NCBI RefSeq assembly: GCF_017498545.1
Contig: NZ_CP071793.1
Span: forward strand, 11,278,256 to 11,342,255
Reading direction: 5' to 3'
DNA from: Sulfidibacter corallicola
GTDB lineage: Bacteria; Acidobacteriota; Holophagae; Acanthopleuribacterales; Acanthopleuribacteraceae
DNA: 64,000 nt
Shown in pieces: positions 56,573 to 64,000 of the stretch. The notes under the pieces are model-generated. The model was not told the DNA's origin and searched no databases. It saw only the letters and a list, made by a program, of their open reading frames with translations. Position 1 is the first letter of the stretch. Each line of letters starts with the position of its first letter. Made by a program: the position numbers and the translations under genes.

Positions 56573-57907
56573 TCACAGCAACAGGCGACGCAGGTCGCCC
56601 AGCATGTATGCGAGGAAGCTGGTGAAGCGCGCGGCGGCGGCGCCGTCGATCACGCGGTGGTCGTAGGAAAGGGAAAGCGGCAGCATGAGACGCGGCACGA
56701 AGGCCCCGTTCTCGTACACGGGCTTCCAACTGGATTTGGAGACACCCAAAATGGCGACTTCCGGCGCGTTGACGATCGGCGTGAACGAGGTCCCACCGAT
56801 GCCGCCGAGGCTGGAAATGGTGAAGCAGGCGCCCTGCAGGTCGGCAGGCTTGATCTTGCCGTCACGCATGCGGAGGCTGGTTTCCACCAACTCGCCGGCC
56901 AATTCGTAGATGCTCTTGCGGTCCACGTCACGAATGACGGGCACCACCAGGCCGTTGGGCGTATCCACGGCAATCCCGAGGTGATGGTACATTTTGCGGA
57001 TCAGGCTCTCACCGTCGGGGCTCAGCGAACTGTTGAAGTCGGGATACTCCTTGAGCGCCGCCACGACGGCCTTCATGATGAAGGCGATCGGGGTCAGCTT
57101 GAAGCCGCGTTTCTTGGCCTCCTCGCCGTTGGCCTTGCGGAAGGCTTCCATTTCGGTGATGTCGGCGTCCTCGTGCTGGGTGACGTGCGGGACGTGCAGC
57201 CAGCTACGGTGCAGGTTGGCCGCGCTCACCTTGCGGATGCGGCTGAGCACGACGGTTTCGGTCTCGCCGAACTTGCTGAAATCGATGGCCGGCATCTCGG
57301 GCAGGGCTCCGCCACCGGCCGCGGCGGCGGGCGCCTGGAGCCGGCGTTTCACGTACTTCTGCACGTCTTCCTTGACGATGCGTCCCTTGCGCCCGCTGCC
57401 CGACACCTGGGTCAGGTCCACGCCCAACTCGCGGGCGAACTTGCGGATCGCCGGGCTGGCGTAAGGCCGGGCACCGGGATTGGCGCTAAAGGCGTCGCGC
57501 TCGGACTGGCCCGAGGCGGCCTCGCTCGCCGCCGGTGCGGCCGGCGCCTTGGGCGCTTCGGCCGGCGCGGCCGGAGGCGGAGGTGCCGCCGCTTCCGTTT
57601 CCGCGGGAGCGGGCACGGCCTCGTCCGGCGCCATCGCCTGGGCTTCCGCGGCCACGGCACCGCCTTCGCCGGGTTCGAGCGTCGCGATGACGCTGCCCTC
57701 GCTCACCAAATCACCCACCGAAACCCGTACCTCTTTGATCACACCGTCGTGCGGCGCGGGCACTTCCATCGAGGCCTTGTCGGTCTCCAGGGTAATCAGC
57801 GGATCCTCGGCCGCGACACGGTCGCCCACGGCCACCAGCACCTCGACCACATCCACGTTGTCAAAATCACCGATATCCGGAACCTTCACTTCTTCCAGAT
57901 TAGACAC
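56573..57907 (-). CDS. aceF: Dihydrolipoyllysine acetyltransferase (pyruvate dehydrogenase E2)
   Basis: 444 aa. I choose the GTG at 57907: AGGAGGA lies just upstream and the protein starts directly with the lipoyl domain, whereas a longer frame would overlap aceE. Domains: one lipoyl domain (ETDKAS, Lys44), an Ala/Pro/Glu-rich linker, a peripheral-subunit-binding domain (YASPAIRKFARELGVDL, then GSGRKGRIVKEDV), and the acetyltransferase core with catalytic His417 in DHRVIDG. It transfers acetyl groups from lipoamide to CoA and forms the core of the complex. The gap to aceE is 55 nt. Confidence 0.97.
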   Translation of the reverse strand: MSNLEEVKVPDIGDFDNVDVVEVLVAVGDRVAAEDPLITLETDKASMEVPAPHDGVIKEVRVSVGDLVSEGSVIATLEPGEGGAVAAEAQAMAPDEAVPAPAETEAAAPPPPAAPAEAPKAPAAPAASEAASGQSERDAFSANPGARPYASPAIRKFARELGVDLTQVSGSGRKGRIVKEDVQKYVKRRLQAPAAAAGGGALPEMPAIDFSKFGETETVVLSRIRKVSAANLHRSWLHVPHVTQHEDADITEMEAFRKANGEEAKKRGFKLTPIAFIMKAVVAALKEYPDFNSSLSPDGESLIRKMYHHLGIAVDTPNGLVVPVIRDVDRKSIYELAGELVETSLRMRDGKIKPADLQGACFTISSLGGIGGTSFTPIVNAPEVAILGVSKSSWKPVYENGAFVPRLMLPLSLSYDHRVIDGAAAARFTSFLAYMLGDLRRLLL

Positions 57908-57962
57908 GAAATCCTCCTGCTCTTGCTCTTGTCGCGCACACCTGTGGAAGGGGACCGATCCG

Positions 57963-60629
57963 TCAGGAAACCTGGGGATCGGGCGCTTCCGGATCGATTT
58001 CGAACTTGGCGATCGCCTCGGCCACACCCTCGCGCTCGAACTGGCCACGATCGGCCAGGACGGTCAGGGCGGCCACCACGACGTGACGGTAATCGACTTC
58101 GAAGAAGGCACGCAGGGCAGCCCGGGTGTCGGAGCGACCGAAGCCGTCGGTACCCAATGTCACGTAGGGTTGTTTCAAGAAGGGCCGGATCTGGTCGGAA
58201 TAGGATTTCATGTAGTCGGTGGCCGCCACGATCGGGCCATCGAAGTCGGCGAACATCTGGCTGATGTAGGCCTGTTTGGGTTCGTCCTTGGGATGCAATC
58301 GGTTCCAGCGCTCGACGGCGAGGCCGTCGCGACGCAGCTCGGTAAAGCTGGTCACGCTGTAGACGTCGGCCATGATGCCATACTCCTCGGCCAGGATTTC
58401 GGCGGCCCGCTCCGACTCGCGCAGGATGGTGCCGCAACCCAGCAGGGCGACCCGTTTGTCACCGGCGGGCGCACGGCGCAGGCAGTAGATCCCGCGTCGA
58501 ATCCCCTCTTCCACGCCTTCGGGCATGGCCGGGTGGAAATAGTTCTCGTTCATGGTGGTCACGTAGTAGAACACGCTCTCCTGTTCGGCGTACATGCGCC
58601 GCATGCCGTCTTGGAGAATGACCGCCAGCTCGTAGGCGTAGGTGGGATCGTAGGACACGCAGTTGGGCACGGTGCTGGACATCAAGTGACTGTGTCCGTC
58701 CTGGTGCTGGAGCCCCTCGCCGTTGAGCGTCGTGCGACCCGAGGTCCCGCCGATCAGGAAGCCGCGCGCCTGCATGTCGCCGGCGGCCCAGATCAGGTCA
58801 CCCACGCGCTGGAACCCGAACATCGAGTAGAAGATGTAGAAGGGAATCATCTGCACGCCGTGGTTGGCGTAGGAGGTGCCCGCGGCGATCCAGGAACTCA
58901 GCGCGCCGGCCTCGTTGATACCTTCTTCGAGGATCTGACCGTCCTTCGCCTCGCGGTAGGGTGCGATCTGACCGGCATCGACCGGTTCGTAGAGCTGACC
59001 CACCGAGGAGTAGATCCCCAATTGGCGGAACATGCCCTCCATCCCGAAGGTCCGTGCCTCGTCGGGAATGATGGGAACCAGGTGATCCTTGAGATTTTTG
59101 TCGCGGGTCAGCACGGTCAGGAAACGAACGAAGGCCATCGTCGTGGAGATCTCGCGCTTGCCGCTGCCGTCCAGCAAGGCCTTGAAGCTGGCCAACTCGG
59201 GAATCTCGAGCGGCGCGGCATCCACCGTGCGGGCGGGGAAAGGTCCACCCAACGCCTCGCGCCGGGCCTGCATGTATTTCAGTTCCGGGCTGTCTTCGGC
59301 GGGTTTGTAGAACGGTGCCGATTCGATTTCCTCGTCCGAAATGGGAATGCTGAAGCGGTCGCGGTAGTGCCGCAGGGCGCGCTCGCCCATTTTCTTCTGC
59401 TGGTGGCTGATGTTCTGGCCTTCGCCGGCTTCACCCATGCCGTAGCCCTTGACCGTTTTGGCCAGGATCACCGTGGGCCGCCCCGTGTTCTGCATCGCGG
59501 CGGCATAGGCCGCGAAGACCTTGTACGGGTCGTGGCCGCCACGCGTGAGGGCCCAGATCTCGTCGTCGCTCATGCGTGCGACCATTTCCTTGAGTTCGGG
59601 ATACTTGCCGAAAAAGTGTTCGCGCACGAAGGCCCCGTCGCCCGAGGCGCGGTAGGCCTGATACTCGCCGTCGACCGCCTCTTCCATGCGGCGCGCCAGC
59701 AAGCCCTTGTGATCCTGGGCGAACAGCGGGTCCCAGTTGGAACCCCACAGCACCTTGATCACGTTCCAGCCCGCACCGCGGAAATTGCCTTCCAGTTCCT
59801 GAACGATCGACGAGTTGCCACGCACCGGGCCGTCGAGCCGCTGCAGGTTGCAGTTGACGACGAAGACCAGGTTGTCGAGTCGTTCGCGACCGGCCAGCGA
59901 AATGGCGCCCAGGCTCTCCGGCTCGTCCATCTCGCCGTCGCCCATGAAGGCCCAGACCTTGCGGCCCTGGGTTTGGACGATCCCGCGGTTTTGCATGTAT
60001 TTCATGAACCGCGCCTGGTAGATGGCCATGATCGGTCCGAGCCCCATCGATACCGTGGGGAACTGCCAAAAGCCAGGCATGAGCCAGGGGTGCGGATAGG
60101 ACGACAGCCCGCCCTTCTGGACTTCCCGGCGAAAACGCAGCAGGTGTTCTTCGGTCAGCCGTCCTTCCATGAAGGCCCGCGCGTAAATCCCTGGCGAGGA
60201 GTGACCCTGGATCATCACCAGGTCGCCGCCGTGGCTCTCGTTGCGGGCGTTGAAGAAGTAGTTCATGCCGACGTCATACAAGGTAGCGGAAGAAGCGAAG
60301 CTCGCTATGTGGCCCCCCAGCCCGTCTTCCGCGCGATTGGCGCGCACCACGATGGCCATGGCGTTCCAGCGGATGATGTCGCGAATCCGCTTCTCCATCG
60401 CCGCATCCCCCGGAAGTTTCTCCTCCATATGCGGTGGAATGGTATTCACGTAAGCCGTGGTGGCTTTGTAAGGCAAATGGGCCCCCCGACGCCTTGCCTT
60501 GTCGATCAAAGTCTCCAAAAGGAAATGAGCCCGTTCGGGCCCCTCTTGGTCGAGTACCGCTTCCAGGGACTCGACCCATTCTCGAGTTTCCTCCGGATCG
60601 ATATCGCGCGGATGTGCTTTGTGGGGCAT
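57963..60629 (-). CDS. aceE: Pyruvate dehydrogenase E1 component, homodimeric type
   Basis: 888 aa, matching the length of E. coli-type AceE. I choose the ATG at 60629, with AGGAGGA 7 nt upstream; earlier in-frame codons only add unrelated sequence. The thiamine diphosphate motif runs from GDGEMDEPES (from about residue 230) to NCN (259-261). QGHSSPG, the SYPHPWLMPGFWQFPTVSMG stretch and LGTDGFGRSDTR are typical of the family. It decarboxylates pyruvate and acetylates the E2 lipoyl arm. It is the first gene of the operon, with a candidate promoter about 44 nt upstream. Acetyl-CoA from this complex feeds malonyl-CoA supply, but the neighbourhood with the PKS may be chance. Confidence 0.97.
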   Translation of the reverse strand: MPHKAHPRDIDPEETREWVESLEAVLDQEGPERAHFLLETLIDKARRRGAHLPYKATTAYVNTIPPHMEEKLPGDAAMEKRIRDIIRWNAMAIVVRANRAEDGLGGHIASFASSATLYDVGMNYFFNARNESHGGDLVMIQGHSSPGIYARAFMEGRLTEEHLLRFRREVQKGGLSSYPHPWLMPGFWQFPTVSMGLGPIMAIYQARFMKYMQNRGIVQTQGRKVWAFMGDGEMDEPESLGAISLAGRERLDNLVFVVNCNLQRLDGPVRGNSSIVQELEGNFRGAGWNVIKVLWGSNWDPLFAQDHKGLLARRMEEAVDGEYQAYRASGDGAFVREHFFGKYPELKEMVARMSDDEIWALTRGGHDPYKVFAAYAAAMQNTGRPTVILAKTVKGYGMGEAGEGQNISHQQKKMGERALRHYRDRFSIPISDEEIESAPFYKPAEDSPELKYMQARREALGGPFPARTVDAAPLEIPELASFKALLDGSGKREISTTMAFVRFLTVLTRDKNLKDHLVPIIPDEARTFGMEGMFRQLGIYSSVGQLYEPVDAGQIAPYREAKDGQILEEGINEAGALSSWIAAGTSYANHGVQMIPFYIFYSMFGFQRVGDLIWAAGDMQARGFLIGGTSGRTTLNGEGLQHQDGHSHLMSSTVPNCVSYDPTYAYELAVILQDGMRRMYAEQESVFYYVTTMNENYFHPAMPEGVEEGIRRGIYCLRRAPAGDKRVALLGCGTILRESERAAEILAEEYGIMADVYSVTSFTELRRDGLAVERWNRLHPKDEPKQAYISQMFADFDGPIVAATDYMKSYSDQIRPFLKQPYVTLGTDGFGRSDTRAALRAFFEVDYRHVVVAALTVLADRGQFEREGVAEAIAKFEIDPEAPDPQVS

Positions 60630-61448
60630 ACCGCTTCCTCCTTCCGTCAAAATTCGTGGTCCGGATGGTCGGAGGCTAACCATTCTTGAACCAAAGGTCA
60701 ATGAGATTCGCGTTTTTGAATGACCATTCGGAAAGTGGGCCTCCAGCAGGGGCCGCGGCCGATCGGGAAAGTCGCTCACCAGGTTCGTGTCAAATTCACA
60801 AAAACACCTCATCAACCGCATGAAAACCAAACGGTTACTGGTGGCCAGCCAATCGCGACCACGCCTTGAAAAAACCGATATTTCAAATTATTGGGCGTGA
60901 TATTTTCTTTTCGATGGCGACCGCCGATTCACGCCGGTTTTCGAGGAAACGGGAGGCGGCGCAAAAGAGATGGACATCCTTCAAAAGAGGCGGCAATCGA
61001 TTCCACCGCCCGCCCCGTTCTTTTTCACCCCACCTCGAGCCGAAAAGCCACCACTCCTGCCATCCACTATTAAATGAATGAAGCTCGATTGGTATTCCCA
61101 ACCCAAAAGCACGACACCCGTTATTTTGGTCAGGATCAAAGATCCATCCATGGAAACGGGGCCAAGTGGCACATATCCAGTGAACTCGGGGATTCCACCG
61201 GGTGATGGCGCGGTCCCGGGTCCGTCGGAGCCGGAAAGCACCTCCCGCGGTTTTTAACGTGAAGGTGCATTTTTAGCTTGAACCTGAGACTGAGTATCAA
61301 TAAGCTATGCAGTGTGGGTCGTTCGAACCCGGACCATTTACCGTATCAGGGGGCTCCCGTGGAGAATCGCTGCTTTCATCCCGGAAATTTCAAAATTTCT
61401 TGGACTACCCAGGTCCAGACCGATTTCGTCGTATCCGAAGGTAAGGTT
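60630..61448. other. Long intergenic region between aceE and the small Cys-rich gene
   Basis: About 820 bp between divergent genes. It contains the aceE promoter candidate. Short open frames inside (for example 60866-61081) lack a ribosome site and any family resemblance. I see no tRNA-like structure or clear terminator. Confidence 0.65.
60673..60701 (-). promoter_or_regulatory. Candidate sigma-70-type promoter of aceE-aceF-lpd
   Basis: On the minus strand TTGACC (60701-60696) is followed after 17 nt by TAGCCT (60678-60673). The -35 is near consensus and the spacing ideal, but the -10 is weak. It ends 43 nt before the aceE ATG. Confidence 0.4.
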
Positions 61449-61640
61449 ATGTCTCCCAAGTGTTGTGACCACAAGCCCAAACCCCACGTCAAATTCGAAT
61501 GTTTCGATTGCGGCTTCACCGCCTATTATTCGCCCAACCGGGCACCCCACTGGTTTCGTGCCAAGCTGGAGGCCGCCGGCACCCATTTCCCGCAAGAGCG
61601 GCAGGATGTCATGGAACAGGTGATTACCGCCGTCGCCTGA
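61449..61640 (+). CDS. 63-aa Cys/His-rich small protein, possible zinc ribbon
   Basis: The ATG at 61449 is preceded by AAGG-type purine runs; the open frame extends upstream, but that part looks non-coding. Cysteines at 5, 6, 18 and 21 with His8 (CCDH, then CFDC) could bind zinc in a mini-ribbon. The rest is basic and aromatic (YYSPNRAPHWF), then a helical tail. There is no signal peptide or membrane helix. A strong intrinsic terminator starts 57 nt after the stop, which supports a real monocistronic gene. I do not recognise the family; a nucleic-acid or protein-interaction role is only a guess. Confidence 0.6.
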   Translation: MSPKCCDHKPKPHVKFECFDCGFTAYYSPNRAPHWFRAKLEAAGTHFPQERQDVMEQVITAVA

Positions 61641-61696
61641 GCTACCTCGGCCGGCACATATGACATTCTGGCTTTCCAGCATTTGTCAAAATTTAC

Positions 61697-61725
61697 AAAA
61701 GGGCCCTTCTCAAGGGCCCTTTTTC
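61697..61725 (+). terminator. Rho-independent terminator
   Basis: Perfect stem AAAAGGGCCCTT (61697-61708), 3-nt loop CTC, AAGGGCCCTTTT (61712-61723), running into a T-run. It closes the small Cys-rich gene's transcript. The matching A-run on the other side could also let it work in reverse. Confidence 0.9.
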
Positions 61726-61834
61726 ATTTTATAGTCGCGGCAAACCCCCGAGAGCTTTCCCCATCCGCCAATCTCCTCAGGGAGAACGGCTCAGCTCGTC
61801 GACAGATCGATGAAGTCGATGAAAAGGAGTCCCC

Positions 61835-62104
61835 ATGGACGCACTCTATCGCCGCGAGGTGATGCAAGACATCAAGGAAGCGCTGGCGCGCCGAGGACTG
61901 GACGAATCCCAGGACGAAGCGGCCCGAATCGAACGCGAAGAATTCGAGGAAGGATATCTGTTCGGGCGTCTGCAGCGTTTGTGTCAGCTATGGCGAAACG
62001 ACGACATTCATCAGTACGAATTTCAAACCAAGGCGCTGACCATTCACGGTTTGATCTGCGAATACGAGGAAGCGCATCCCCAGGATGGCGAATCTTGTGA
62101 GTGA
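61835..62104 (+). CDS. 89-aa acidic protein of unknown function
   Basis: ATG with AAGGAG 5 nt upstream (61824-61829). It is strongly acidic and predicted helical (EAARIEREEFEEGYLFGRLQ), with two Cys near the middle and the end and no signal peptide, membrane segment or known catalytic motif. It lies between a terminator and the VWA-protein gene, so it probably has its own promoter in the 110 bp upstream, where I see no clear boxes. I do not recognise a family. Confidence 0.6.
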   Translation: MDALYRREVMQDIKEALARRGLDESQDEAARIEREEFEEGYLFGRLQRLCQLWRNDDIHQYEFQTKALTIHGLICEYEEAHPQDGESCE

Positions 62105-62508
62105 ACATCCTGGAACGGACGAAACGGAGGGGTCACCGGGCATTCGGTTCTTGGTATAGACAGGTGGGGCTGCTCTTGCAATCGATCCTGGCGCTGATTC
62201 TTCTCTCGCGGCACATGGCGCCTTCGTCCCGCGGTTTCACCATGAAACCGTCGCTGCCCGAGATCTCCGGGGCCTGTTCCGTCTCGAAAGTCCGTCCTTC
62301 GACCCGGTGCGCCCGCCGCCCGGCACCCATCGCGCCCGAACGCCGCGAACGGAAGGCGAATGTGGTGCGTTGGGATTGGTCCTGAAAGCGCGGGAGATCC
62401 CCGCCACGAAGCGTAGTTGTGCTCACAAAGTTGTGGCTAGACCTTGATCGACAGCTCATACTGGTGCATACTGCGTTGGCAATGAACGGCTTAATTTGAG
62501 GGAATTCC
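62105..62508. other. Intergenic region before the VWA-protein gene
   Basis: 404 bp. A promoter candidate lies near its 3' end. An open frame from a GTG at 62101 (94 codons, one hydrophobic stretch) has no convincing start and a low-complexity Arg/Pro tail, so I do not call it. Nothing else is recognised. Confidence 0.6.
62444..62472 (+). promoter_or_regulatory. Candidate sigma-70-type promoter of the VWA-protein gene
   Basis: TTGATC (62444-62449), 17-nt spacer, CATACT (62467-62472), 36 nt before the ATG. The -10 overlaps the second of two CATACTG direct repeats (62456-62462 and 62467-62473). Confidence 0.45.
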
Positions 62509-63477
62509 ATGCCGAACGTGAGGCTGCTCGCCAACCTCGCCAGCACGATGCTGGTCTGTGGTTTTTTTCCCGTTTTGTGCGGGCAGATTACCGGCCCCGA
62601 TCCCCAGGAGCCGCTCACCGGTAGCCAAAGTTTTCAGTTCAGCCTGATCCAGATCCCCGTGTGGGTCGCCGACAAGCGCGGCCGCCCGGTGGGCGGTTTG
62701 ACGGCGGACGACTTTCGCCTGATCGTCGACGATCGGCAAGTGGTCATCGAGGGATGCGCGCCCGCCTACGATCGTCCGATGGAAGTCGTGTATTTGCTGG
62801 ACATGTCGGGGAGCATGGAGATCGGCCACAAACTGCTGGGATCGGTTCAGACGATCGACTACCTGTTAGATCAGCACCAGCGCGACGATCTCTGGAAGGT
62901 CATCATTTTCTCCGATTCCGAGGTGTTGGCCATCGCCGACCAGGAGCACAAGAGCCACTGGCACATGAACAAGAACAAGCTGAAGGGGTACGGAAAAACC
63001 GCGCTTTTCGACGCCCTGAGCTCCAGTCAGGCCTATTTCAGCAAGGACGGCCTGACCAATCGCGCGTTGTTGCTGTTCACCGACGGCAACGACAACCAGA
63101 GCCGGCTGACCGAAGAGCAGTTGCTCAAGGTGTTGCGCATCATCGATGTGCCGGTGTTCATCGTGGGCATCGCCGACGGGTTCGTGCCGAGCGGATCCGA
63201 GGATCGTGAAGATCTTGGCTTGAAAACTTTGCAGGAAATTACAACAATCACTGGCGGTGAGCTGATTATCGCCAAGGATGCGCGTCAGTTACCGCAAATC
63301 TCGGCACTCCTCACGGAGAAGATGCGGCCCCAATATATGCTTTCCATCACCGTGGAGAAAAAATCCGGCGATCCACGCCGCCGACTGGATGTCGTCGTGG
63401 ACCGTCGTGGCGATCACCAGGTTCGTTTTCGCCGAGGTTACGTGGGCTCGATGCCCGAAATTGTTGGAGGAAATTAA
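62509..63477 (+). CDS. Secreted VWA-domain protein (VWFA-related, acidobacterial type)
   Basis: 322 aa. An N-terminal signal peptide (about 1-25, hydrophobic, ending near LCGQ) is followed by a short beta domain (IPVWVADKRGRPVGGLTADDF), typical of the VWFA-related proteins common in Acidobacteriota. The VWA domain then has an intact metal-binding MIDAS motif DMSGSM (D98, S100, S102) and a later TDGNDNQS loop. It ends in a basic beta-rich tail (YMLSITVEKKSGDPRRRLDV). Likely periplasmic or surface metal-dependent protein binding. A purine-rich GAGGGAA precedes the ATG. The next gene, encoding an OmpA-like lipoprotein, begins immediately after the stop (TAA then ATG), so the two probably form an envelope operon. 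Confidence 0.9.
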   Translation: MPNVRLLANLASTMLVCGFFPVLCGQITGPDPQEPLTGSQSFQFSLIQIPVWVADKRGRPVGGLTADDFRLIVDDRQVVIEGCAPAYDRPMEVVYLLDMSGSMEIGHKLLGSVQTIDYLLDQHQRDDLWKVIIFSDSEVLAIADQEHKSHWHMNKNKLKGYGKTALFDALSSSQAYFSKDGLTNRALLLFTDGNDNQSRLTEEQLLKVLRIIDVPVFIVGIADGFVPSGSEDREDLGLKTLQEITTITGGELIIAKDARQLPQISALLTEKMRPQYMLSITVEKKSGDPRRRLDVVVDRRGDHQVRFRRGYVGSMPEIVGGN

Positions 63478-64000
63478 ATGAGATTGATCGCGATAACCCT
63501 CGTGTTGTGTCTGTTGTCGCTGAATTGTGCAACGAAAAAGTTCGTGGACCAGGAGATCGAAGCCTCGGAAGTGCGCACCCAGCGCCAGATCGAGGACATC
63601 AAACGCCAAGTCGAAGAGACCCAGACGGAAATCCGCGACATGGCCAAAGAAATGAACTTGCAGATCGAAGGCTTGGAAGAGACCAACGAGAACATTTCGA
63701 AAATGGTCGAAGAGAACCAGCAGATGATCGCGCAATTCGGTCAGCTCCGCTTCCAGAAAACACTTTCGGAAGCCGAAGCGAACTTCCGCAGCGACAAATT
63801 CGAATTGACCGATGCCGCTCGCGGCGAGCTGGATAAATTCGCAGACCTGCTGATTCGCCAGAACAAGCTGGTCCACATCGAGATCCAGGGCCACACCGAC
63901 AGCCGTGGTACCAAGGACTACAACATGAAGCTCGGCCAGGACCGCGCGGAGTCGGTGCGTGAATACCTCTACAAGAAACACGACATCCCGCTGCACCTGA
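63478..64000 (+). CDS. OmpA-family peptidoglycan-binding lipoprotein, 3'-partial
   Basis: The ATG at 63478 has GGAGG (63466-63470) 7 nt upstream and follows the VWA-gene stop directly. 174 residues are in the window. The N-terminal signal (LIAITLVLCLLSLNC) suggests a lipoprotein with Cys17 as acceptor, although the residues before it fit the lipobox only loosely. Residues about 20-90 form a charged coiled coil. An OmpA-like domain then begins, with the peptidoglycan-binding signature (IEIQGHTDSRGTKDYNMKLGQDRAESV). The protein continues beyond the window. It probably anchors the outer membrane to peptidoglycan. Confidence 0.9.
   Translation, partial: MRLIAITLVLCLLSLNCATKKFVDQEIEASEVRTQRQIEDIKRQVEETQTEIRDMAKEMNLQIEGLEETNENISKMVEENQQMIAQFGQLRFQKTLSEAEANFRSDKFELTDAARGELDKFADLLIRQNKLVHIEIQGHTDSRGTKDYNMKLGQDRAESVREYLYKKHDIPLHL

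Noticed and set aside
57908..58048. Longer aceF reading frame starting inside aceE
   Set aside because: The added residues overlap aceE, are not lipoyl-like, and the GTG at 57907 has AGGAGGA upstream.
54695..58264. Long + strand open frame opposite lpd and aceF (also 57480-60689)
   Set aside because: Antisense shadow of high-GC genes; no domain similarity, and the minus-strand products are textbook enzymes.
60866..61081. 71-codon open frame in the aceE upstream gap
   Set aside because: No ribosome site, no recognisable features, and it lies in an otherwise non-coding region.
62101..62385. 94-codon open frame overlapping the end of the 89-aa gene
   Set aside because: Weak GTG start without a clear ribosome site and an Arg/Pro-rich tail; one hydrophobic stretch is not enough.
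1..64000. CRISPR arrays, insertion sequences, tRNA or rRNA genes
   Set aside because: No regular repeat-spacer arrays, transposase motifs, terminal inverted repeats or RNA-gene sequence were seen.

Overview
The window is high-GC bacterial DNA. About 51 kb of it is the 3' part of a giant trans-acyltransferase (trans-AT) polyketide synthase cluster, followed by about 12.5 kb of housekeeping and accessory genes. The source is probably an Acidobacteriota-type bacterium. This is inferred from the VWA-domain secreted protein of the 'VWFA-related' style, the Ser/Thr kinase-TPR membrane protein, the GC content and the size of the megasynthase; no rRNA or marker gene proves it.

Region 1 (1-51324, all + strand). 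Eight genes lie head to tail with short gaps and good Shine-Dalgarno sites. (1) A 5'-truncated PKS, DH-KR-(MT remnant)-ACP-ACP-ACP0-KS-AMT. (2) A terminal PKS, MT0-ACP-ACP-KS0-ACP-TE. (3) A saccharopine-dehydrogenase-like oxidoreductase. (4) A free-standing methyltransferase-aminotransferase (MT-AMT) didomain. (5) A 4084-aa PKS, KS-(degenerate AT-like)-ACP0-KR-MT-ACP-KS-DH0-KR-MT-ACP. (6) A 3245-aa PKS, KS-DH-KR-ACP-ACP-KS-DH-MT-ACP-ACP. (7) A 3206-aa PKS, ER-KS-KR-MT-ACP-KS-MT-ACP. (8) The trans-acting AT fused to an FMN enoylreductase (PfaD type). No module holds an intact AT, so malonyl units must be loaded in trans by gene 8. Six intact C-methyltransferases predict a heavily methylated chain. 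The aminotransferase domains predict a beta-amino group, probably close to the released end because KS-AMT directly precedes the TE-bearing protein.

The thioesterase is in the second gene of the window, so gene order and assembly order differ. Short docking-like helix pairs at the 5/6 and 6/7 junctions support 5-6-7 as consecutive subunits. Their product must then reach gene 1, or PKS genes upstream of the window, before release on gene 2. Many domains are decayed: a His-lacking KS, two Ser-lacking ACPs, a dead DH, a pseudo-MT, an MT fragment and an AT-like relic. The most interesting arrangement is the near-duplicate AMT domain, present once in cis after a KS and once fused to an active MT in a free-standing protein. 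The module it would naturally serve carries a dead MT.

Region 2 (51325-54748). A stem-loop follows the PKS operon. An AT-rich island then precedes a TTG-started Ser/Thr kinase with a C-terminal TPR array. Next is a 460-bp non-coding stretch with three copies of a short ACACGAA-type intergenic repeat.

Region 3 (54749-60629, - strand). This is a complete pyruvate dehydrogenase operon aceE-aceF-lpd with a candidate promoter upstream of aceE. The E3 carries its own N-terminal lipoyl domain.

Region 4 (60630-64000, + strand). It holds a long gap, a 63-aa Cys-rich small protein followed by a textbook intrinsic terminator, an 89-aa unknown acidic protein, a secreted VWA-domain protein, and a 3'-truncated OmpA-like lipoprotein.
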